A stretch of DNA of 7,947 nucleotides, taken from assembly GCA_024998705.1 (NCBI GenBank), contig JACOEF010000067.1:1-7947 (forward strand), given 5' to 3'. The position numbers and the translations under genes were made by a program. Under the pieces are notes generated by a model. It ran no database searches and was not told the DNA's origin. It saw only the letters and a program-made list of their open reading frames with translations. Positions 1-5,374 of this stretch are shown piece after piece (the first letter of the stretch is position 1; each line of letters opens with the position of its first letter). The stretch comes from Nitrospira sp. (lineage in GTDB: Bacteria; Nitrospirota; Nitrospiria; Nitrospirales; Nitrospiraceae).

Positions 1-1
1 C

Positions 2-676
2 AAGCAGAGTAATCAGTTGCCGAATATAGACTCTGTCAAAGTCGTAGCAAGAGAAGCAGAAGCGAAAGGTTACCCTGTCATCATTGATATCGAACATTGG
101 GCCCTGAAATGTGCGCCAGAATCGATCAATGACAATCTAAAAAAATACATGACGGTACTCGAATGGTCCAAAAAGTCTGCGCCGAGTCTTTCTGTGGGCT
201 ACTACGGAATACCACCCCTTCGTGATTACTGGCGAGCGATCAAAGACCGTGCCAGTCAGGACTACCGGTCCTGGACTAGTGAGAATGATGCAATCTCCCC
301 ACTCACCAGCGCCGTCGATAACTTTTATCCTTCGCTCTATACGTTCTATCCAGACCAAGATGGATGGCGAAAGTATGCAATCGCCCAGATAGAAGAGGCG
401 AGGCGATATGGAAGCGGGAAACCAGTCTACGTCTTTCTATGGCCGCAATATCACGATTCGAACCGCATCCTTGGCGGCCGCTACTTGCCCGAGGATTATT
501 GGCAGCTAGAGCTTGAGACTGCGAAGCAGTATGCCGACGGCATTGTCATCTGGGGGGGATGGAACATTAAGAGTAATCGCCCGGCCAAATGGGACGACAA
601 TGCTCCGTGGTGGAAGATAACCAAGGAATTCATGAAGCATACGCAATCGTCAAAACCAGACAACGGACGTGAATAA
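2..676 (+). CDS. GH56-like secreted hydrolase paralog, 5' end cut by window
   Basis: Predicted glycoside-hydrolase-like protein whose N-terminus lies left of the window. The reading frame is open from base 2, and the residues before the first possible start (TTG at 17) already align with the complete paralog at 1647-2555 (KQSNQLPN against KNSDNLPD), so that TTG is not a real start. Visible motifs in order are DIEHW (bases 86-100), GYYG, SEND, YPSLY, the HDSN stretch and DGIVIWGGW near the C-terminus. From memory these correspond to the GH56 hyaluronidase core, with D and E of DIEHW as the catalytic pair. The C-terminal tail after KITKEF is hydrophilic and differs from the other copies. Roughly 225 codons are visible; about 75 N-terminal codons, including any signal peptide, are missing. 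Being a coding gene and a paralog is certain; the enzyme activity is inference. Confidence 0.85.
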   Translation, partial: KQSNQLPNIDSVKVVAREAEAKGYPVIIDIEHWALKCAPESINDNLKKYMTVLEWSKKSAPSLSVGYYGIPPLRDYWRAIKDRASQDYRSWTSENDAISPLTSAVDNFYPSLYTFYPDQDGWRKYAIAQIEEARRYGSGKPVYVFLWPQYHDSNRILGGRYLPEDYWQLELETAKQYADGIVIWGGWNIKSNRPAKWDDNAPWWKITKEFMKHTQSSKPDNGRE

Positions 677-835
677 TCGAGGCTAAATAGCACGAACATT
701 TAAGTCAATACTAAGACGCCTCGACGTAATACAACTCTACCTCTCACGAGAGACGGTCTGTACAGCCGATGGTCGAGGTCAGAATATTGGCACCATCAAT
801 GCCTACAATCTAAAACATTTAGCGGGACACCCAGG
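677..835 (+). other. Intergenic stretch between GH56-like copy 1 and the decayed copy
   Basis: No intact gene is seen. A perfect 7-bp inverted repeat, TCGAGGC (677-683) and GCCTCGA (718-724), begins directly after the stop codon, but the 34-nt loop and lack of a T-run make it a poor intrinsic terminator. The part after about 723 may contain very decayed sequence of the same GH56-like family: the frame at 723 reads D-V-I-x-L-Y, like DIIFPSLY, at roughly the right distance from the HDSN motif. This is too weak to call. Confidence 0.4.
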
Positions 836-1062
836 CATGATTCGAATCGCAGGCTCCTAGGAATGTGGCTATCGTCTGATGACCGGAAGCCCATGTTGGA
901 AACAGCGAAACAGGACGCGATGGGATTATTCTTTGGGGCGGGTGGGGCACCAACAATCGTCCCGAAAAATGGGATGTCGATGCCGCCTGGTGGAAGGTGA
1001 CGAAGGATTTTATGAAGGCAGTCGGCGCGCCCCCTCGGCCAGACGAGAGAGACGTCAAATAA
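836..1062 (+). pseudogene. Decayed third copy of the GH56-like gene (C-terminal remnant)
   Basis: Remnant of a third paralog. Starting at 836 the frame reads HDSNR, then 21 codons later LETAKQ (ending at 913), exactly the spacing found in the copy at 2-676. A one-base loss around 917-920 then shifts the frame. From 919 it continues as DGIILWGGW, KWD, AAWWKVTKDFMK and ends at TAA 1060-1062 after a divergent tail ending DERDVK. One codon is also missing after GGW relative to both paralogs. The first three-quarters of the gene, with signal peptide, D-x-E pair, GYYG and FPSLY motifs, are absent or unrecognisable, so it cannot encode a working enzyme. No plausible ribosome site precedes it. The homology of the last 48 codons is obvious by eye; the exact 5' limit is uncertain. 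Confidence 0.82.
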
Positions 1063-1646
1063 CCTCGCACCCTCGTGACGTAACCCAAGCCCCGCGATAG
1101 GCCGATAGTGATCAGCGAGTTAATTATCCAGTGCGCGTCAGACGATGCTCTATTTGCACCATGTGTGGCTATGATTCGAGGAAGGAACTGACGCATATCG
1201 AAAAATACAGAGTAAGGCAGTGAATCATGTTAGCCGTATAAGTGTGAACCGTTTCTGGTAATCGACCACTAACAGCTGGTGCACGATTATTGTCGGCACC
1301 TTCGTCACAGTGGCGCTCCACATTTCCTTCTTGTGTTTTGCACTTCAGTTATCACCCTCCAACCTTAGTCGATCACCTTGAGGACAGACCCCTAGGTCAT
1401 GTCGCAAGGTGATCCAACATGGACAACGTGCCTAAGCGCACAGAGACAAAAAAGAAAGAAGAGTCGCGAAATGCACTCGTCTCGATCAAGTTGTCGTGAC
1501 ATGAAGCCGATGAACATGTAGGTAATGCAGTAATGCTTTTCCGCCGACCATTCGATTGTCCCTATGCATGGAACACTGAACGAATTGTGATCGCGGAAAC
1601 GGCTGGCTGTAAGTGACACACTTGTAGGCTTTCATGGGGAGTGAAC
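1063..1646 (+). other. Long intergenic region, no convincing gene
   Basis: About 580 bases lie between the decayed copy and the complete copy. I see no tRNA, rRNA, CRISPR or transposase. The only coding-like hint is a 26-codon frame at 1419-1499 that is rich in Lys and Glu (MDNVPKRTETKKKEESR at its start). It has an AAGGTGA at 1406-1412, spaced 6 nt before its ATG, and stays open for about 38 codons past its TGA. Nothing in it is recognisable, so it is not called as a gene. The last part carries the likely promoter and ribosome site for the gene at 1647. Confidence 0.5.
1585..1613 (+). promoter_or_regulatory. Possible sigma70-type promoter for the complete GH56-like gene
   Basis: TTGTGA (1585-1590) and TGTAAG (1608-1613) are separated by 17 bp. 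Each matches 4 of 6 consensus bases. The pair would start transcription near 1620, about 27 nt before the ATG at 1647. This is a pattern match only and is unproven. Confidence 0.25.
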
Positions 1647-2555
1647 ATGATGAAATTGACAGCTAGAAGGCCCGTCATTTTCGCGTCGGTCATGGCGGCC
1701 GGACTCGGGATATTTTCAGTGCTCTTACTTGTCGGCAACCTGGCGGAACCGGTCGTGCATGCACAGACATTGCCGAACAAGAAGCCCTTCGTGGTCTTTG
1801 ACGGGACGTTATATGCCGGCAAGCCAGACTTGTCCCTACATGGCATCCTCCCCGTCTCGATCGTATATACAAGTCAATTCGGAGTGCATTGGTATAAAAA
1901 CTCCGATAACTTGCCTGACAAGAACGTGGTTCAGAAGGTCGCTCGGGAGGCCCAGGCACGAAATACTCCAGTCGTCATTGATATTGAACATTGGCCGTTA
2001 GCAGGTGATCCCAACAAAGTGCGCGCCAACTTATCCAAGTATATGACCGTGCTCCAATGGTTCAAGGACGCGGCTCCCGGATTGGCGGTGGGTTATTATG
2101 GAGCGCCTCCGTTGCGTGATTACTGGAAGTCGCTCAAATCTCCCATGAGCAAGGAGTGGGCATCGTTTGCAAGGGAAAATGATCAGCTCCGACCTTTGGC
2201 AGGGGCGGTAGACATCATCTTCCCTTCGCTCTACACCTTCTATACCGACCGAGGTGCATGGGTACGTTACGCATATGCCCAAATAACCGAGGCTCGACGC
2301 ACTTCAAATGGGAAGCCAGTATACGTATTTTTATGGCCTCAGTACCACGACTCCAACCCGTCGCTCAAGGGCGCGTTCCTGCCGGCTGATTTCTGGAGGC
2401 TACAGCTGCAGATGGCCAAACATTACGCCGACGGAATTGTCATTTGGGGGGGATGGGACTTTAGGAGTAATCACCCGGCCAAATGGGACGACAATGCGGC
2501 CTGGTGGAAAGTGACGAAGGACTTCATGAAAACAGTTGCACCGCCACAACCATAA
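1647..2555 (+). CDS. Secreted GH56 (hyaluronidase)-like protein, complete copy
   Basis: Predicted exported TIM-barrel glycoside hydrolase of 302 aa. I chose ATG 1647 because GGGGA (1636-1640) sits 6 nt before it; an in-frame GTG at 1641 touches that element and is less likely. A signal peptide covers residues 1-39: Arg/Lys-bearing start, hydrophobic core, then VHA before the cut. Motifs in order are FVVFDGTLY (about 48-56), DIEHW (112-116), GYYG (149-152), END (177-179), FPSLY (192-196), PVYVFLWPQY (224-233), HDSN and DGIVIWGGW (262-270). This order matches what I recall of bee-venom and mammalian hyaluronidases: D112/E114 fit the catalytic D-x-E, and Y of GYYG, S/Y of PSLY and W of IWG fit substrate-site residues. 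The hyaluronidase Ser run after IWG is replaced by GGW, so the substrate may differ. It is a paralog of 2-676. A GH25/GH114-like barrel is an alternative. The gene call is firm; the activity is inferred. Confidence 0.85.
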   Translation: MMKLTARRPVIFASVMAAGLGIFSVLLLVGNLAEPVVHAQTLPNKKPFVVFDGTLYAGKPDLSLHGILPVSIVYTSQFGVHWYKNSDNLPDKNVVQKVAREAQARNTPVVIDIEHWPLAGDPNKVRANLSKYMTVLQWFKDAAPGLAVGYYGAPPLRDYWKSLKSPMSKEWASFARENDQLRPLAGAVDIIFPSLYTFYTDRGAWVRYAYAQITEARRTSNGKPVYVFLWPQYHDSNPSLKGAFLPADFWRLQLQMAKHYADGIVIWGGWDFRSNHPAKWDDNAAWWKVTKDFMKTVAPPQP

Positions 2556-2969
2556 TGGTGTCACATTCGATTGTTTGCCTATGAGAGTCAGGTGAAAGTG
2601 AATCCTCCGCCCTGAGCAAATCGAATTCAACAAGCTGGCCCATCCGGCGGCACAATCCCATGCCAAGTGCGAAATAGGTCTTTTCGGCCCTAGCTGAATA
2701 GGTTCCGATCCTTCTCTAAACAGGGATTCGTTTCATCCTGACGCACATTTACTTAGCAATCGTCGATTCAAGCCTCATATCGTAGTCCATTCCATACAAC
2801 TTTGACGCATACGTATAAAATCTTTCACTTTTTTTCAAAAAAACACTTGCGATGTTTTGAACTTTTCAGTACTGTCCAGGACATGCCGTGTTGATATGCA
2901 AGCTGCACTGCTTGGAGGTCTAAGTAGTCTATAAGTAGTCTGTTTTCTATTTCTGTCGAGGAGGAGAAG
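2556..2969 (+). other. Intergenic region upstream of the VPLPA-CTERM gene
   Basis: About 410 bases without a gene. An imperfect inverted repeat follows the preceding stop codon: TTCGATT-GT-TTGC (2566-2578) against GCAAATCGAA (2616-2625). It has no T-run after it. A homopolymeric patch of T then A occurs at about 2829-2843. A weak -35/-10 candidate is TTGCGA (2847-2852) and TACTGT (2870-2875), 17 bp apart. I found no GG-N10-GC (sigma54-type) element near the start. The distal part carries a direct repeat and a strong ribosome site, described separately. Confidence 0.4.
2921..2941 (+). promoter_or_regulatory. 10-bp direct repeat (11-bp period) overlapping a -10-like TATAAG
   Basis: TAAGTAGTCT occurs at 2921-2930 and again at 2932-2941, separated by a single A. 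The period of 11 is about one helical turn, as in a dimer-binding operator. The junction creates TATAAG (2930-2935), a 5 of 6 match to the -10 consensus, with no good -35 at 16-18 bp. It ends 28 nt before the start codon of the VPLPA gene. The repeat is exact; the operator role is inference. Confidence 0.35.
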
Positions 2970-3656
2970 ATGACGAAGACGATCCGAAAGCCTGTGATTA
3001 CAATGGTTGGCATTGGAGCTGGTCTGCTCTGTGCGCTCCTCATGGCCCCTGATCGCAGTCAGGCAGCGTCAATCTCATTTAATTTCAGCGGGTCCGTTGG
3101 AGACGTATTCGGCGGAGTGTTCACCCCGCCAGGTTTCGGTCATGACGGCTTTACCACGGCTCTTCCAGTATCGGGAGGCGCTAGCTTCAACACGCTGGCA
3201 ACGGACACCAGGCCATCTTCGAACCTTGGACTGTATAACAACCCGATACAAGATTTCTCTGTCAGTGTTGGTACCTATTTTGCAACCTTTGCACCTGGCT
3301 CTAGCTCCATTAGTATAACCAACCGTGCTCCCGGTGCTGGCAACGACGTCTACCAACTGCGCGTGAATGGCTTGTTTGGGAACCAGGTTAACGGATATTC
3401 GCCAAGCCAATTCTTGCTCGAACTGACCGATCCGAGCGGCACGGCCTTCTCCAGCGACTCGCTTCAAGGGCCACCGAGCCTTTCCTCGTTTGCGCGCTCT
3501 GAGTTCCGTCTAATTTTTGGCTCGGTTGGCACGAGAGTGCAGGGTGCCTTAACATCACTCGTGCCTTTGCCAGCGGCGGTGTGGTTGTTCGGCGCAGGGT
3601 TGATCGCGCTGGTCGGGTTGGGGTCGCGTGGGCTGGCCGCAAGAAAAGAGTCGTAG
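2970..3656 (+). CDS. VPLPA-CTERM sorting-domain protein (XrtD substrate)
   Basis: Exported surface protein of 228 aa and likely exosortase substrate. The ATG at 2970 has a perfect AGGAGG (2959-2964) 5 nt upstream. Residues 1-32 form a signal peptide: positive TKTIRK start, hydrophobic core, SQA before the cut. The mature part (33-197) is rich in Gly, Ser, Asn and Thr, lacks Cys and looks beta-rich; I recognise no enzyme domain. Residues 198-228 form the tripartite sorting tail: VPLPA (198-202), a hydrophobic segment AVWLFGAGLIALVGLG, and a basic end SRGLAARKES. In the known system the exosortase cuts within or near the motif and the protein is anchored or released with extracellular polysaccharide. 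Its exosortase of the matching subfamily is encoded next door at 3828. The gene probably has its own promoter, given the upstream repeat and the hairpins after it. Confidence 0.93.
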   Translation: MTKTIRKPVITMVGIGAGLLCALLMAPDRSQAASISFNFSGSVGDVFGGVFTPPGFGHDGFTTALPVSGGASFNTLATDTRPSSNLGLYNNPIQDFSVSVGTYFATFAPGSSSISITNRAPGAGNDVYQLRVNGLFGNQVNGYSPSQFLLELTDPSGTAFSSDSLQGPPSLSSFARSEFRLIFGSVGTRVQGALTSLVPLPAAVWLFGAGLIALVGLGSRGLAARKES

Positions 3657-3660
3657 ATTT

Positions 3661-3697
3661 GCTTCGGAAGCTGCGGGCCGTCTTTTCTTTCGCCCGC
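3661..3697 (+). terminator. Hairpins just after the VPLPA-CTERM gene
   Basis: GCTTCGGAAGC (3661-3671) forms a small hairpin four bases after the stop codon. GCGGGC (3673-3678) pairs perfectly with GCCCGC (3692-3697) around a 13-nt T-rich loop. The following ATTGTTTC is only weakly T-rich, so termination is possible but likely partial. Confidence 0.35.
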
Positions 3698-3778
3698 ATT
3701 GTTTCGCCATTCGTGGTGCCTAGGGGTCACCTCACTTCCGGCGAAACGATCAGGACTTTCATCACTCACCATCTTCTT

Positions 3779-3804
3779 TCCTCTCCCCCGGCTGGGGGAG
3801 AGGA
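3779..3804 (+). repeat. Strong 11-bp perfect hairpin (REP-like) before xrtD
   Basis: TCCTCTCCCCC (3779-3789) pairs without mismatch with GGGGGAGAGGA (3794-3804) around a GGCT loop. The CTCTCCCC...GGGGAGAG palindrome resembles dispersed extragenic palindromes of many Gram-negative genomes. It sits 23 nt before the chosen xrtD start and has no T-run after it. It could protect or attenuate the transcript between the substrate gene and xrtD. The pairing is certain; identity as a repeat family needs genome counts. Confidence 0.6.
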
Positions 3805-3827
3805 TTAGCATTACATCCAGGTGTTCA

Positions 3828-5372
3828 GTGGCTGTCATCGGATTACTGACTGTAGCCGTTTTGGGCTACATCTACGCCGACAGCTTAATATTTCTATTCG
3901 GCCAATGGGGGCGGGACGACTATAGCCATGGGCCATTTATCCCGATCGTCAGCGCGGTTCTTATTTGGCAACGATGGATACAGGTGGCGAGGGTCGGTAT
4001 CTCCCCATCTTGGTGGGGGCCGCTGCTCGTTGCCATTGGAATGCTGCTCTTCATCCTGGGCGACTATGCCACGCTCTACGTCGTGCTCCATCTCTCATTG
4101 TGGATTGTGATCGTTGGCGTCGCCCTCTCATTCATCGGCCGTCCCGCGATGCGAGTACTGGCCTTCCCGTTGAGCTATTTGTTAACGGCCATCCCTCTGC
4201 CGGTGTTTCTCTACAATACTCTCTCACACCAGTTGCAATTATGGTCCTCGGCTTTGGGGGTCGGATTTCTGCAGGCGATCGGAGTCACGGCATTTCGAGA
4301 AGGCAACGTCATCGATCTCGGTCCCGTCCAATTGCAAGTTGCCGAGGCGTGCAGCGGTATCCGCTATCTCTTTCCGCTCACCTCGCTGGCTCTTCTGTGC
4401 GCCTATCTCTACCGTGATCGCCTGTGGAAACGCGTCATGCTCGTGGTATCGGCCCTTCCGGTTTCGATCTTCATCAATGGCCTTCGCATCGGGATCGTCG
4501 GGGTGCTCGTGGAATTTTATGGTCCGCAGGCGGCCGAGGGATTTTTGCATCTCTTCGAAGGCTGGGTCTTGTTCCTCGCCACCTTGGGCCTCCTCGTCCT
4601 CGAAATGTGGATCTTATCGAAAGTCCAAGCTCTGCCTGGGTCAAAAGTACTATTGGAACGGTTCTCATGGGAAATCATTCCGGACTCGACGGAAGCGGCC
4701 ACGGTCACGTCAGGCATACCAGCCAGGATGCAGCCCAAGGTGCCCGCCTATGTCGGGAGTTTAGCCCTGATTCTTCCCGTTGCGGTATTGGCCCCGTCGT
4801 TCGGGGAGCGGACGGAGATCATTCCCGATCGTGCGGCGGTTATGGATTTTTCCATGCGCATCGGGGAGTGGCAGGGCAGTCCACAGCCGGTAGAGCCTCA
4901 ACTCATTTCAGCCCTGCGGTTTGATGATTATTTGCTGGCCGACTATGCCGCACCGGGAGGTGGGCCGCTGACGCTGTACATGGCCTATTACCAATCTCAG
5001 CGCAAGGGCCAATCCGCTCATTCCCCGGCAAGCTGCATTCCCGGTGGCGGATGGGAGATCACATCTAAGGGAACCGTGAATCTGCCGATGGACGGATTCA
5101 CCGAACCCGTCAATCGTGTGCTGATCCAAAAGGATCGACAGAGACAACTGGTGGTCTATTGGTTTAAGCAGCGCGAGCGCATCCTCTCAAATGAATATCT
5201 GGTGAAACTGTATTTATTCTGGGATGCCATGACCAGACAACGCAGTGACGGAGCCTTGATTCGACTCTCCGCCGCCGTCGATCCGGGTGAAGATGAGCGA
5301 GAGGTCGAACAGCGATTATTGCAATTTGCCCGAAGTATTCAACCTCAACTCAATCGGTATATTCCGGACTAA
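3828..5372 (+). CDS. xrtD: Exosortase XrtD with fused EpsI domain
   Basis: Membrane transpeptidase-like protease of 514 aa that processes VPLPA-CTERM proteins. The GTG at 3828 is preferred: AGGTG (3819-3823) lies 4 nt upstream, and it leaves the usual short lead-in before the first membrane helix and the WGRDDYSHG motif. A TTG at 3699 would put a strong hairpin and low-complexity sequence inside the gene. Residues 1-260 contain about seven or eight membrane helices and the exosortase triad: Cys175 in EACSGIR, Arg220 in FINGLRI and His241 in LHLFEGW. After a linker and another helix (about 308-325) comes the EpsI-type domain, with its HSPASCIPGGGW motif (H398, C403), ending in a charged tail. 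This fusion is typical of the XrtD subfamily, which pairs with VPLPA tails such as that of the protein at 2970-3656. It is followed 2 nt later by the WecA-like gene. Confidence 0.92.
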   Translation: MAVIGLLTVAVLGYIYADSLIFLFGQWGRDDYSHGPFIPIVSAVLIWQRWIQVARVGISPSWWGPLLVAIGMLLFILGDYATLYVVLHLSLWIVIVGVALSFIGRPAMRVLAFPLSYLLTAIPLPVFLYNTLSHQLQLWSSALGVGFLQAIGVTAFREGNVIDLGPVQLQVAEACSGIRYLFPLTSLALLCAYLYRDRLWKRVMLVVSALPVSIFINGLRIGIVGVLVEFYGPQAAEGFLHLFEGWVLFLATLGLLVLEMWILSKVQALPGSKVLLERFSWEIIPDSTEAATVTSGIPARMQPKVPAYVGSLALILPVAVLAPSFGERTEIIPDRAAVMDFSMRIGEWQGSPQPVEPQLISALRFDDYLLADYAAPGGGPLTLYMAYYQSQRKGQSAHSPASCIPGGGWEITSKGTVNLPMDGFTEPVNRVLIQKDRQRQLVVYWFKQRERILSNEYLVKLYLFWDAMTRQRSDGALIRLSAAVDPGEDEREVEQRLLQFARSIQPQLNRYIPD

Positions 5373-5374
5373 CC

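Noticed and set aside
677..724. A TCGAGGC/GCCTCGA inverted repeat after the first gene as a terminator or mobile-element end.
   Set aside because: The 34-nt loop, short stem, and lack of a T-run, transposase or target duplication leave no support for either role.
836..855. A GATTCGAATC palindrome that looks like a tRNA T-loop, raising the question of a tRNA or attachment site.
   Set aside because: The flanking bases do not form a T stem or acceptor stem on either strand, and the sequence is explained as the HDSNR part of the decayed paralog.
879..1100. A 73-codon ATG frame on the + strand across the remnant.
   Set aside because: It is not the family frame; the recognisable DGIILWGGW-to-DFMK homology lies in another frame, so this is a chance frame.
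1419..1499. A 26-codon Lys/Glu-rich frame with an AAGGTGA 6 nt before its ATG, followed by about 38 further open codons after its TGA.
   Set aside because: Too short, no recognisable motif, and the composition can arise by chance in the AG-rich patch at 1440-1465.
2876..2969. Possible sigma54 promoter before the VPLPA gene, as seen for some PEP-CTERM genes.
   Set aside because: No GG-N10-GC element was found at any GG in this stretch.
3464..3838. A 124-codon minus-strand frame across the VPLPA gene end and the xrtD upstream region.
   Set aside because: It runs antisense through a clear sorting-signal protein and a hairpin, and has no family-like features.
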